In this document: piece by piece, positions 37,495 to 50,500 of the stretch
Numbering within the stretch: position 1 is the first letter of the stretch
Layout of the letters: every line of letters starts with the position of its first letter
Source of the DNA: Onchocerca lupi
Taxonomy: Eukaryota > Nematoda > Chromadorea > Rhabditida > Onchocercidae
Direction of reading: 5' to 3'
Assembly (NCBI GenBank): GCA_028564675.1
Contig: JAOVVO010000037.1
Coordinates: 62,001 to 126,000 of the forward strand
Length of the DNA stretch: 64,000 nucleotides
The notes under the pieces: model-generated
The model's input: the letters and a program-made list of their open reading frames with translations, nothing else
Told to the model about the DNA's origin: nothing
The model's database searches: none
Made by a program: the position numbers and the translations under genes

Positions 37495-40400
37495 ATGGAA
37501 CAAAATATAGATGTAATATGTGATCCGAGCCTTCGAATGAGAATTACTTTGGACATGGCATCAACTCTGGAAGTCAGCCCAACAGTCCCTATTAATCGGT
37601 TTGATTTTCGAGTTTCATTTGAGCAGTTGTAAGCCCAGGAATAATGTTTAAATAGCAGCAAGGTCTATTTTACGTTTTATTACATCGCTATATACGATCC
37701 TGAACCTTGCCAAATTTTTATTCTTAAACTTGCGACGATGAGTAGAGTTTCTGGCGGATGCTGTAATATTGAAAACTATTATTACGTATAAGTTTCACTG
37801 TAGTATCTTAGAATTTTCGCGTTGCTTAAATGATAACGGAAGTAATTAATGCTTAACCTATTCTTTCGGTAAAAATTTATTTCTTGTTGCTGCAGAGTTT
37901 CGGTGTATGATTTCGTTCTTTTAATCAAGCCAATGCATTAGCTGGAATTTTCTTTTTTAATATTTTTTTTTCAGCTGTCTTATAAAATAAGTGGCTTTTT
38001 TTAATTACGGGATTTTTTTTTCGGTCATCTTTCTTTATGAAAGTTGTTTTAAATTTGAATGCAACTAAAAAAAAAGACAAGTGAATATATACTTCAGTTG
38101 CGTATCTTCCTCTATTGCTGACTTAATAAAACATGGCTGCTCCTTAATTACTGTTGGATTCGTCTATAAGCTTGCATATTACACCTATATTTTTTTTTCC
38201 AGTTATTACCGAAGTTTGAATGAAATATATCGTGTCGCTGGCTTTTGCATGGAAGATAAAGATTACGAAAGAGCATTTATTTATTATATGCGGTTTGTGA
38301 GGTTTGTTCTGAATTTCTCTTCCTATAAAAATTACTCTTCTAAGCAATCCCTACAAACAGGAGATAATAAGTTCTTTTATCGCTAACTTTTTGATTTAGT
38401 TGGCTCAGAGCTAGCAAAGATCAGTCTTTTAAGCAGTTTAATCGCTATCTTCATGTTTTGCTCTCAGGTTTTCTAAGGTCTTTATTTCTCAAACAAAACC
38501 TATCTTTTTTTTGTCCTTTATTTTGAAACAAGCAGAGTTCTCGAGAAAGCTGAAGTTATTTCATTTATTGCAGCTTAACCGTTGAAGGATTACCGAAGCA
38601 CAAACAATACAAGGGCTTTTCGTCGGCTGAAAAGACCAAGGCAGAAACAGTACTGCGGGATGCATTTATGAAGGCGGAAGCACTAAAGGAACGATTGAAA
38701 AAGAAGTATGAAGAAGAAGCAATCCTAGCAAAACAGAATTCGGAGAGAGCTTCTGCTGATGCATGTTTTAAATATGTTCAACAACTGTTTAGATTTCTGA
38801 TTAAAATCATTTGTGCATTTATTTGATTACATTTATGTAGTATAAGCTACATATAATTCCATTAGTTATATGGCTAATACAGAATGCAGCTCTGATTCGA
38901 AGAAAGGATGCATCATCGGATCATGATGTCATAACTCATAGTGCGTTTCTCGAAACAGCTGATTACAAAAAGTCATGTTCTGCGACAATTGACAGCAGGT
39001 TGAGCATTCTTTCCAAATTATGCAGTTTCCTACTGAAATTTAATTTATTCTATTACTGGATATACTTGAATTTGTAGAAATTTCTGCCAAAATTTGCATT
39101 CAAGGTGCAAGAGAATTTTATTGTGAAATAGTTCAAATTATCATTAAATCGAAATTATTTGAATGATTTTTGTTTTTGTCTTCTTAACTATTTAAGATTT
39201 GTTCGAGTTAAGCGGTGTTTCTATGAAATTCAAAATATGAGAGTTTTGATGTAATTATTGCATCTAATAATAACATGACCAGGATTCTCGATCACAAAGA
39301 AGTTGTTGTTGCGGGCGACCTTGTAGAAAATTTTGTGCGCCTGGCGCAAATGAACACGAGCCGTAATGTGGAAACATGCGGGATTCTATGTGGCTCATTG
39401 GTTAGTTTTGCATCAGTTCCATGTAATTTCTGTTCACTTGTTTTTTTATTTTCTCGGTAACTGTTAAGTAATAGAATTTTACTTGAATTTTCTTTTCTTA
39501 GTCTGCTTTGAGAAGGAGCGTTTCATGTTGTGATTCTCTTTTAAATCTTAAGTTTCTTGTGGCATTGTTTTCATTTTTATATAAAGAATTTGTCTTTATT
39601 TTTTTGATATGATCTCTTTTAATTATCAAATTTACTGTTTCTTGGCTTAAGCTTGTTGAAAACGACTTTTCTCGTGTGCCTGAAAGCTAAGAAATATTAT
39701 AGTTGCATTTAAATTATTAAAATCGCACTGAAAATGACATATTTGGAGAAGAAGGACTGTATGCAAAAGGTGTGGAAAAATTCAATTTAGATGCTTTTAA
39801 AAAATACATTTTTTAAAATCACCTCAATTTCTTTCTTCCAGAAATCTGCTTATGGTTGGTTACATTGTTATAGAATATCATCTTTATTAATACTTTTTAA
39901 GATCAGTGGGGGAGTATGTCGTATAACACATGCCGTGGTACCGAAGCAAACTGGTGCTGCTGATAGTTGTGATACGCATAACGAAGAAGAAGTATTTGCA
40001 TATCAAGATGTCAACAATTTGATCACTCTGGGATGGATACATGTATTTTTTTCAAATTATCGATGGACTATTTTCTTATTATTTCAGTCAAAACGTTTTT
40101 AGTGGTCAGTATTATCCACTGAACACAAACGTAAATCATTTCTTATATTCTTTCGAAGGCTTCATCATAAGCAATGGCAAATTTCTATTAAATCAAGGTT
40201 CAAACTTGTAATTACCTCTGCCAAAATTTCGAAATATTTAGATCGGGAAATTTCCACCGTGCATCCTGTTTTAGAAGATTCCTTATCAAATTTCATTCAA
40301 AAGTACTGACAGATGAGTGATAAGTTTCCGAAGGCAAACTGATAATATGCAGAGTTTTCTGTTCATTTCATACATTCCAGTTTATTTTATTCTATATTTC

Positions 40401-40838
40401 TTTATCATCTTATTTTAAATTGCAGACTCATCCATCACAAACAGCGTTCCTTTCTAGTGTTGATCTTCATACGCACTGTTCTTATCAGCTGATGTTGTCA
40501 GAAGCTATTGCGATCGTCGTTGCTCCAAAATTCAATGAGTAAGGTTTATTTTATTACTGAAATTGAAAATTGGTTTATACATCGGAATCTGAAATGAAAC
40601 CTTTCTGTCTTGTTTGTTGACCCTTAACCGAATAAGAATTTTATCTGTCAGTTTGATTATAACTATGACTAATTTCAGAGTAGGTATATTTCGTTTGTCA
40701 GAACGCGGTATGAAGGAAATTAGCGGTTGCCGTAAAACGGGTTTTCATCCACATGAAGATTCGGCAGCTCTGTTTTTTTACTGTCATGACGTACGTTTCG
40801 AAAATTCGTTAGCAGCAGTTATTGTTGACTTGCGATGA
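37495..40838 (+). CDS. STAMBP: AMSH/STAMBP-like JAMM deubiquitinase
   Basis: Eight exons give 350 residues: 37495-37598, 38203-38301, 38574-38775, 38883-38998, 39283-39400, 39902-40042, 40426-40538, 40679-40838. AMSH enzymes cut K63-linked ubiquitin chains from cargo at endosomes with STAM/ESCRT. The N-terminus resembles the helical MIT-like domain (YYRSLNEIYRVAGFCME, YERAFIYYMRFV, GLPKHKQYKG), followed by a charged coiled region. The catalytic domain has E204 (VETCGILCG), the JAMM motif H260-T-H262-x10-D273 (WIHTHPSQTAFLSSVD) and the AMSH-specific second zinc site H275, C315, H321, H323 (SGCRKTGFHPHED). All expected ligands are present, so it should be active. It ends AVIVDLR like the human enzyme. 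It is about 75 residues shorter than human, and I see no PxVDRxxKP SH3-binding motif between the coil and the JAMM domain. Confidence 0.94.
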
Positions 40839-40986
40839 TTTACCGATTATTTTTGGGTCATTGGAATGGAGATGATGCAATTTGAATCATCATTCTACTA
40901 TGTTGTGATTCTCTGTTATAAATTTCATTAATATTTTTCAAGTTGTGAATTTAGAATTTATCTGTATATTTGTAAATTTATATCAA

Positions 40987-41036
40987 TATCTATGTCTATC
41001 TATCTATCTATCTATCTATATATATATATATATATA
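40987..41036 (+). repeat. TATC/TA microsatellite
   Basis: A run of TATC units passes directly into alternating TA. It is a simple-sequence repeat about 150 nt after the AMSH stop, likely length-polymorphic. Confidence 0.95.
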
Positions 41037-42791
41037 ACTTCGACATAAATTTTGGAAGTCGCAGTGCGATTTGAATAGGAATTTTTTAAGTATTCTTCTA
41101 AGCGACTAACAAGTACATTATGAAAATCAGTTTGTACAGCAAATCTCCAGTTTATGATGAATTGGTTTCTAAATTCTTTTAATCTACTCATTTGCTTCCA
41201 AATTCCTTCAGTTCTAAGTATTTTATATTTTTTATTAAGCAGTATTGTATGTATATTTTATTTTTTTATTTAAATTTTATTTCATGGATCTTGCAGATTT
41301 TATCTTAAGCCAGTATCTAAATCACTTTTGGTTTTGTATCGATCTTGATTTTTGAACTGTATTAATTGCAGAACTCTGATGCATGTAGTGTTCACATTTA
41401 GAATAGTGTTTTCCTAGCATTTTTTCAAAATTCCAGGTCTTATTTCAGTACGGACTAGTCTGCTAATTTCATGTTATCGTTGTATTGTTTTGCTTTATAT
41501 GTGTCTTTTTTTTAAATGTGCTTATGCACATTTGCTTTCTTTATGAAAACCATCTGTTATTTCAGTTGACTTTAGTATTAGTTTTAGTTGATAAGTAATC
41601 CATTCAACAATGGAAACACAAGTTTTCGTGGTCCTTGATAGAGCCATCCAAATTAATTCAAAAAAAGCTGTCGGAGTGTCAACGAACTATCTATTTTCGA
41701 CAAAATATAGATTTGTTGTGGCTCCATTGTAATGTTGATTGGTCGTAAGAAATAATTCAAGAAATTATTTCGAAAAAAAAAAAAAAAGAATAATTTCAGG
41801 AAATAATTTCTTACTATCTCTGATTCAAAGACCAAGATAATCCTGCCTATCGATTTTCGTAATCTTTAGAGAAAATTATTTAATGATTACTGATGCATAG
41901 ACCATCAATTGTAGATTAACGAAACTGTGATTAAACTTATGGGATGAGTAGATAATAAAGATGCCTTCACTTTTCTCGGTCTGCAATTGATCATACTTTT
42001 TGCTTTGTAATTGAAAGTCTTCACTGTTACTAGTTCAGTATTTAACGTGACGAGGTGATATAAAATTAATGGAGCAAAATTTCGATTGGGAAGTGAATAA
42101 ATATCTGAAAAGTGGAAGGCTGAAGTGGTTTGTCGGCCACTGACACTATCAGCTGTTGAGTGTCGATCAGTTTAGGAATGCACAGTTGCGCTGGTAGCTT
42201 TTAGAGCAATTTTGCTCGGAAATGTTTCCATCCTATTCAACTCTAAAATTGAATTGGTTCTTATCTGTGATCTAGTAACTCTCTTGTCTTTAATTTTGAA
42301 ACGATATAATGTTATTTTAATCTTCCATTATTGCTTTCCTGTTAATCGCAAAATTTTCTTATGTTCTTTTTGTTATTATGAAGGAGAAATTTCCAATTCC
42401 TTCATCTTTTTAAATGAATAAAATATTCAATCTAATAATCGTTGTTCTTGAATCCGGACAATTTTGACTGCTGTATTTGTAAGAAGAAATTGAAATTGAA
42501 ATCACATAAGTTATTTTAAAATAATAGGATAATTCTAGCATTTCTCATGTAACAGTCAAGCAGCATTCCTAGTTCATGGTGATAATTGATCATTTTAAGA
42601 TGTTCGAATTATCTGCTCAGTTAATACCAAAATAACTGAATTGTTTTTTCAGTGTATTTGAAAAATTACACCAGTCCGAAACGGTCAGAAAATGTTTCGA
42701 TAAGTTAAAAGACTTTTAGTAGTAGTAAGAATTTATTAGGGAAAGATACTTTCGCAAATTTTTAACAGAAAAATTTTCTTAAATTTTTAAT

Positions 42792-42883
42792 AAATTTCTT
42801 ACTAAATCGCTCTAGCTAAAAAAATCCGCATTGAATGCATTGAATGCGGATTTTTTTAGCTAGAGCGATTTAGTAAGAAATTT
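42792..42883. repeat. Perfect 41-bp inverted repeat with 10-nt loop
   Basis: The left arm 42792-42832 (starting AAATTTCTTACTAAATCGCT) is an exact reverse complement of the right arm 42843-42883. The loop is GAATGCATTG. Pairing stops abruptly at both outer ends. No mismatch in 41 pairs means the structure is recent or conserved. It could be a foldback mobile remnant, a hairpin RNA precursor, or a recombination or replication product. No terminal direct repeats long enough to prove transposition are obvious. Confidence 0.92.
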
Positions 42884-43622
42884 TTGTAGATTAATGATTA
42901 TTTGTCTGCTCGCAGTCTTTGTTACTGAATGATCTAACTCTGAAAGTATGAATTCTTGAAGTTCGGGAAATGACAACGACAAAAGCTCCAATCATCATTC
43001 TAGTACATTACGATTAAAAACTGTTGATTAACAAATTCATGTTCTTAGTCATACAGTTTTGGCAGGATTTTCAGCAACAGAAAAAAGAGGTAGAAGAAAG
43101 TAAAATCTATTATTAGAATGCTTGTTTTACGTTCACTTTCTCAGCAGAAATCAATGTTCTGCTGATGAATTGTGTTCAAATATTATTGGTTGGTAGTGCG
43201 GAACTGCTTGAACGGTGGATAGATTTGCTTTGTCTTGAACTGCTTTGATTTCTTCGAAAGAAAAGTATGAATGAATGATTCATGGAGTGCTATATATCTT
43301 AAGAAGAGGATCGATATAATTCCACTTCGCTCAATCCTATTATCAAATTGATGAATATCTCTAGGAGATGGTTACCATATCAGTGCGAGAAGTTCCATTT
43401 GTTATTCTAGATATCTGGAAATTTGATTTGACAATTTTTTTGTTTCCAAGTGAAGATTGCTTTTGTCTTCCATACTATACTGAATGCACTAATCAGTAAA
43501 TGATGGTCAGATTTAGTTTAGGAAAGATGATCAAAAGGTATCGATAAATACCTCTCTATCTGTATGTCTTGCTTGTTCAATCAATGATGCATTTTGGATA
43601 CTTAATTTCGAGAATGTTAGTG

Positions 43623-44230
43623 CTATTCATAGGAGAGATGATTGTGTTGATGAAATGAGAAGCAAGATATTGTGAGTTCTTCAGAGAAGAGGTCGGAGAA
43701 GAAGAAGCTAATGTGTGTTGGATTCTGAGCAACAACAACTAAAAGCTCGAGCTCGCACTGGCAAGACTCGAGAATAGCGCAAAGTTCATCGCTTTGCCTT
43801 TTCTAAAAGTGTTACTAGATGGATGAATTCTTCTTATATTTGATGTAATACTATGATCTCTTTCTCTTTCCAGCTATTTCTTAAAAGCGCCTCAAATTTG
43901 CGCACGCCACCTCTTATCTTCATCATCAAACTTTCTATCCTTGGCGTTAGCATCCTTTCTTCCATTTTCCCCTTTTTACAACTTCATTATCATCTGCTTC
44001 ATCTCATCTTTATTTACTTCTTCATCCCATATTTCTCGTTTCAAAAGCAACTGATTTTTGCTGAAAGAATACTCAATGATTTCTGCAAATTCTTCCCGTT
44101 CAATTGCTAATTCCATTAGCTTAATATTTGGAAAGATCCTCTCTCTATTGTCTAGACTAATTTTGGATTTTGCAATATTTACCAAATAGAAAATACGATA
44201 ATTATAGAAACTGTTTCCTACACATTCCAT
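43623..44230 (-). CDS. Hypothetical three-exon gene, function unknown
   Basis: The minus strand has a long pyrimidine tract ending in AG (about 44236), then ATG at 44230. Exon 1 (44230-44018, 71 codons) contains RERIFPNIKLMELAIEREEF and ends KREIWDEE at a GTAAAT donor. Exon 2 (43971-43852, 40 codons) contains KMEERMLTPRIESLMMKIRG. Exon 3 (43802-43623) contains SDELCAILESCQCELELLVV and ends at TAG. All junctions are phase 0, giving 170 residues. Intron 1 would be only 46 nt; otherwise there is a frameshift between exons 1 and 2. Intron 2 is 49 nt with a CTTTTAG acceptor. The protein looks helical and charged, with a Phe/Ser/His-rich C-terminus and no recognised domain. It is divergent from the LIM gene 315 nt away. 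The very short introns are unusual for this window and are the main reason for doubt. Confidence 0.35.
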
Positions 44231-44544
44231 TTTATTCTAAAAAAAAAAAAAAAAAGAAAAAAAAGAAAGAAAGAAAGAAAAACTATCAATTCGTCACAAC
44301 AATGATTTCGCTTGAAATTTCTATGTGCAACTTTTTTAAAACTTTTCTAACAAATACATTTGTTAAGCAAATGGCTTATTGTGTTATGTGTCAGCCAATT
44401 TCAATTTTCGTTTCTAAATCAAATATATGCGCCATCAGCATATTCATTAAATCCAGGTCAGCTTGAAATATTAACTCCTTTCACGAGAATTACGCATTCT
44501 AATAATTTATATAATTTTCTAATTTAAAAAAAAAAATTCAGGAG
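44231..44544. other. Intergenic spacer with A-rich tract
   Basis: Lies between the minus-strand candidate gene and the LIM gene and contains an A/AAAG simple-sequence run at 44239-44281. AAATTCAG ends 3 nt before the LIM ATG and is the probable trans-splice acceptor for that gene. Confidence 0.5.
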
Positions 44545-47500
44545 ATGACAGAAACGGAGGAGGATCCATATGCAATAAGCTCGGATACTGATACCGAATC
44601 ATTAAAGGGTCCACCGCCAAAAATCAGCATTGAGGGTCGCTCTGTTGCTGATATTTCTTCACTTGTATGCTTTTTTTGATTTAAAAAAATGAATTATCAG
44701 TGTTTATGTGAATAATATATCTTGAATTTATTTGAAACACTTAAAGCTGCAATTGACACATAATTAACTTAAATAAATTAGCTAGTTTTTAGCTGTTTAA
44801 ATGAATAACTTAAAAAAACTTCATCTGATATTCTTCGCATTCTTTTATTATTCAAATTAATGGTTTGGCCCATAAATTTCTTATCGATGATCAAATATAA
44901 TTATTTATGTTTGATGTACCCTTCCTTTATTTCCTGCAAACGCACTGCGCTAAAGAATAGTCATAATCTAATGCTGATTCTGATCTCATTTATCGTATTA
45001 AATTCAATTTATTGTCACAGTTGAAAATGTTTGTTTTCATTGTTGAAAATGTTGAATTAATATATAAGCATAATATGAAAGAAGGAAAATAAATCATATA
45101 AAATCATGGAAAATAATACCTACATCGCAATTATATTGATATCATACATGTAAAAAGATATGAATAGTTGGATAATTTTAAATTTTTGGCTGATCTATAA
45201 TCCAACTTGTCTGTACGATGCTTTTAATTTAGCTATTTTTTTTGCTTTTTGAAGAATTTCCTTGACTTATTCGAAAATAAAAAAGCCATCATCAACAAAC
45301 TAAAGGATGGTCTTAAAAAAATGATTTGACCGCTGTCAAATGAGTTGTTCAAAGAAGCCGGATGATTTCTCCTCCGCCATCTTAGTAATTTAGAAGATTA
45401 TCATATTTGGTGAATTTAATACACTACAAACTATCTTTAAGACTATCTTGTCATTTAGTGAAATGATATGCTTTATGTAGCCCGTGTAAGTTTATTTTGT
45501 TAATAGAAGTTTTGAATATGTATCAAAATTCAATTAATATCATATGCAACAAAGGTAGTTTTACTGATTTTACTGATGAGTTATTCTGATGATGAAGCTA
45601 TAAGAATCTGCTTTATGAGTCGGCTTTCAGAAAGCCGCTTTGAAGGAAACAAAAGAGGCACTGAAGGATGAGAAACGACTCGAGGAACTGAATCAGCTGA
45701 AGGAAAAATCCGAAATACGTAAAATAAAAAGAGGTTTTATTGAGGGTATGCATTTCATTTTAAATTCTTTTAAAAAAGATAAATTCAGGCGGAAAAATTA
45801 AGGATTATGGATATTTATGATTGGCAGAACTTTGCAAAATATCAAGAACAATGGAAAATGCATGATACCTTATATAATTTTTTTCCTAAAATTTTGAAAC
45901 ATTTATTCCGTGTTAGAAAGGTTTATCTGACTGGCCCCTTGTAACTATGTAATTTTTATTTGTTATGTCAAGTTTTAGGTAAAATAAAAAATGAATTGGA
46001 GAATGAAACGAAGCCGATAGATGAAGAACGTGAACAACTTGCCACCGTCACAAGAGTATGCTTCTGTTCAACCTGAACTTTCAAAAATATCATTCATCTT
46101 CGGACATCTCAAAAATCATTCATCTTATCATTCATTTTCAGAGTCCTTGTATTTTATCATGGAAATCTAACTGAGTGGTGACTTTAGCTGACTGATTTAG
46201 TGATCACACAGGATTCTTTCGAAAGTCTATGCGTAATCATATTTAACCTGAAAATTCATCATCATAGAAAGATACATATAGCCAAATGTCTAGATAGACC
46301 TAATAGTCTAGTATTATAATTCTGATTTTCTATCATTTTTTTTTTTTTTTTTGATCATTTTGCAGTCTTTTCAGGAACAATATTCGAAGTTCAGAAGTAA
46401 ATTTGAGAATCTTCCGGAAGTAATGAAAGAGAATCTCGAGGAACGTTTGAAAACCATGGAGAAAGAGCTGATGGGTGTTGGAAAGGAAAATCTGGAAAAC
46501 ATCAAGGATGCCTTCGAAAATCCTCAAGAAGGCAATAAAACTGAACGCGAACAAATTGTTATTGAGCGTTCGGAAGCAGACAAAAGGCGAGTGATGAGGA
46601 CATTTGCGCAGGTTTCCTACAATTTATTAGTCTTGAATGAATTTTTTCAACAGCTTCAAATCTTGCTGTAAATGTTGGTTTGCAAGTAGCAAGCATTTCA
46701 TATTTTTGTTCAATTTCCGTTGTCAATATATCTTCAGCACGCATATTTTTAAGATGTAAGAACCAATTCCCGCAAAATGATTTATTTTTTTCAGGCAGAT
46801 GTTACAGCAGATGACGCTCCGAGCGACTGTCCAGTGTGTCGAAAAACAGTTTATTCTGTTGACAGGATCTTCGCCAATAAGCGAAATTATCATACACAAT
46901 GCTTTAAATGTGTCAAATGCTGTAAAAAATTAACGTAAACAAGTTCTTTCTATTTCTATAATTAGAATGTTTCTAATTAATTAAAGAATCGTGATGGAGA
47001 AATGTTTTTTTAATTTTTTCTTTTGTTTTTTCTTTAAGAAGAATTACAAGTTGGGATCTTTATCTCATTTTTATTGCACCATTTAAATCCTACGAGTCTT
47101 TATTACTATTTTATCAGTTATCACCATAATTGATATTGCCAGAGTTATCTGGTTTCTCCTTATGGAGTAAATTAACATGCAGACATCATGCACTCTTCCA
47201 TTGAGAATTTTTGATTGTTTTTCAGTGCAGTGAATTACAATATACACGAAGAACAGCTGATGTGTAAAGTTCATTATTTTCAAATAGTTCATCCTGAAAT
47301 TGCCGCAACAATGGATCCCGCCACGATAGAAGGTTAATTTTCTGGAAAATGGAATTTTTTCCGATATTTTTTTGATTTTCTTTTCTTATTCCTATAACAA
47401 AATTCAGTTAAGTATCTCATTAGTTTCAATTTAGCATCTTAATGAAGTTTAAAGCAAAAGTAAATAATCGTACAAAAAATAAATTGTAGAAGATGAAAGA

Positions 47501-47578
47501 ATGGAAGAAGAAGAGGAATATGCAATATCATCAAAACCAAAACAGCTTGGAGATGATGTCATTAGAAATAAGTTTTAA
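44545..47578 (+). CDS. LIM-domain protein, short form
   Basis: Seven exons (44545-44664, 45631-45745, 45979-46055, 46366-46611, 46795-46934, 47226-47332, 47490-47578) give 297 residues. An acidic N-terminus (MTETEEDPYAISSDTDTES) is followed by about 140 residues of charged, coiled-coil-like helix (KAALKETKEALKDEKRLEEL and others). A complete LIM domain has ligands C198, C201, H219, C222, C225, C228, C246 and H249 (CPVCRKTVYSVDR ... YHTQCFKCVKC ... MCKVHYF). The domain most resembles LIMA1/EPLIN and MICAL-type LIMs, which bind proteins at actin structures; that assignment is by eye. The last exon encodes an acidic tail (DERMEEEEEYAISSKPK) and TAA, and no usable donor lies before the stop, so it acts as an alternative terminal exon. 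Confidence 0.85.
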
Positions 47579-50500
47579 TTTATTCAATTCTATTCCATTA
47601 AAAACTTTTTCCTGCTAAATTTCAAGATTTCAACTTGTGTTTTAAAAAATTTAAACATTTTTTTTCACTCCAACTTTTCTTCTTTCTTGTTCTTTAATAC
47701 GCGTATAGCTATTATTTTCGTGAAAGACCTCAACAATTGATCGTAATTTTACTTTAAAAAAAAAAAAAAAAAAATTTATAGCGCCAACTTTTTTCTACTT
47801 TGAATGCAATGGGGAAAATAATAAGTTTAATATTGGAATTTTCTTTTCTTTGGAATGTAATGCGTGTTCGTTTTTATCTTCTTGATTTTTTTCTCTTTAT
47901 TTTTCTACATTTTCTTAGTTTATTCTTTTTAAAAATTTTGCAAATATTTTTTAAAATTGTTTAATTTTGACTGCTTCATTCTCATATATAACCGAAAAAA
48001 TCCAAAATATTGTCATAAATATGGCAATAAGAATATTGGGAGGAATTATCGGTTTGGTGATAAAAAGGTATGCATTGAAATGGTTTAAACATTGATAGAA
48101 TATCAAAGTGGAAACTCCTTTCCTCTTGTCATATATATTTATGCATATTGGGCAGGGAGAAAAAGAGCGAGTTTTCTTCGTTTAATAATATTCTTGCAAA
48201 TCTATAAACTATTTCATATGAAACATAAATTTATAACGTAGCGAGAGAGGGGAAGAAATGAGGGGGCGAGAGGGACAGGTAGGTGGACTTTTGATGTTGA
48301 TGATGACAATCATGGTGGTGGTGGTAACATTGTGACCGATTGAGCTGCTTCGGTACGCTGACCATATTTTCATCTTTCTGTGAAATGGACAACTTCACCG
48401 GACTTTGCGTATCAATTACAGGTCAAATTTACTCATTTTCTCAACTCATTGCTCCATTTATAACTATTTTAATAACCATTTCTCAATGCATCTTTCAAAA
48501 TGATGTGTAAATATTAGTTAAAAATATGAAATGAAAAATTTTGTCATGAAAATTTCTCGATGCTTAGCACTGACGAATAGTTTTGATAAAGATTTTATTT
48601 GTTGACGAAGGATTTATTCTTTGGTCTACGTTAGAGATGGACAATCCGTTAAAATATCGCTAACAGAGTCGATCGCTAGGTTGTTCTCTGTTATTGTTCA
48701 ATCAAAGGAGTGCTCCTCCAATCTTCTTTGAGAGTTTCTTGGAGTGTTCGATCTGATTTGGACTGAATGTTCCAATTGTTCGTTCTGTGGTTTCTGTTTA
48801 TTCGGTTTACACTAAAACATTTCTATTTGTTCTGACCCTTTTTCTGGTTGAAGTTTCGTTTCGTTTTGATGATTGGCACAAATCTTTCATTTAGTGGGAG
48901 ATTGTTTACTACATGGTAATCTTGGCACGATTTACAGTATGTTCACTATGGCGAAAAGATCAAAAGCCTGGTTAGCATATTGGAAAATGAAAAGTTTGTT
49001 TATGCCGAGATATTTCTATTATACAAAGATTCTCTGATATTTCGTCATATCTAAAATTTATGAAGATATTTCGATTTTTCCAAAAAAAATTGTTCTTTTT
49101 TATTGATCATTATCTTTATTGTTCTTTTTTTTATTGTTATACGAGTCACCATATGAAACTTTAGATGAAAATTACGAACATTACACAAGCATTGAATGAT
49201 AGAATTACAAATAATGGCTAGACAAAGCTTTTTGGATAGGGACCAAATAGATTTGTAAAATATACTAATCGATTAAAATTCGTTGAATAATGAATTTATT
49301 TTTTCAAAATATCCATTTCTCACTTCCTTTCCATTTATATAATTAATCCATATTCATAACTTAAATTTCCTTTCACGACTGACGATTTTTGAAATGCTAA
49401 TTGGACCAACATTACTTTTTTTTTCTTGCTTAAAAAACGTCCAAAAAGAACTTATTACGAATTACTTTGAAAGTTCACTTTTTATTTTTTTTTTTTTTCT
49501 TAAATCCCTTCCGAAATTCAACTATCGGTAACTCACAGTACTAAAAAATTTACCTGAATCTAATTTTCATCCCAAATTGATCCAATTATCCTCTTTTCTT
49601 ACACATTTGATAAAATTTAGAAAACGTTTTGTGAGTTATTTATCAAGCTAGTGTTAACTTTGCTATTCTTCAACCACTTTGATTTACCTTCTGCTTGGAT
49701 AATCTAATTTTTCCGCATTACTTTAACTTTTCGAGGCCTGAATTCTTTCATTTCTTCTATATAACTCAATTATTTTGGATGTTATTTATTATGAAGTAAG
49801 TTCTATATATTTAAGTTATCTTGGACGTTATCTATCATAATATATAATTGCAATAATAGTGTCAGATTTTTCGAGAAAAAAAAGTCACAATAAATCAAAA
49901 TACAAACTCAAGGTTCTTATCCACTTTTGCTGAATCTCTGTCTGTTACATAAAACTCTGAATACTGGTTATTTTTTCAAAAATGCATGGGTACTATAAAA
50001 TGCAGATGCTCATCCATAATGATTAATTAAGATACGAATTTGTTCGCGATATAAATTTCATAACTTATAAATTTTCACAAGAAATAAGCATGTCTTTTTA
50101 TTTTCATCCTCTAGATGAATTGCATGAAAAGAGAAAAATCGTTATTTGCATTTATTTTGTATCATTTTACTATTATTTTTCCAATTACTATTATCTTTCT
50201 ATTTGACTATTATTTCTGCACTTTTTTCGCAGATGCAAAACATTTACTCCTCGTGTCGTAAGTAGGAAATAACCTGCTTGCATTAGTGTGACGACCTAGA
50301 TGATACTGGAATAAGAATTGGTCCTCCTTAAGGCCGATCTCAGGTCTTTTCACACAGATGACATATCAAAATAATGAAACAATCTTCGCTTTATGTGAAC
50401 TTTTCAAGAAACCTGTTGAAAAAATCCCAAAACACAACATTATGCCCAAACAGAACATTGTGAAGAAAATCAGTGTATTGGTTGCAATTTTCAGTCAAAA

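Larger units (their letters stand above)
40839..43622. other. Interval between AMSH and the minus-strand candidate gene
   Basis: Contains the AMSH 3' flank, a TATC/TA microsatellite (40987-41036) and a perfect long inverted repeat (42792-42883). A minus-strand open stretch at about 42205-42072 reads KLPAQLCIPKLIDTQQLIV and could be a terminal exon. A plus-strand, splice-bounded stretch near 43055-43101 reads IQFWQDFQQQKKEVEE. Neither could be attached to a gene. Confidence 0.4.

Noticed and set aside
42792..42883. Hairpin as a transcription terminator or miRNA
   Set aside because: Intrinsic terminators are bacterial. The stem is perfect and ends abruptly without the mismatches and flanking stem expected of a miRNA precursor. 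Kept only as an inverted repeat.
46333..46554. Minus-strand ORF of 73 codons
   Set aside because: Antisense of the LIM-gene exon 46366-46611; hydrophobic composition is the mirror of Glu/Lys-rich coding sequence.
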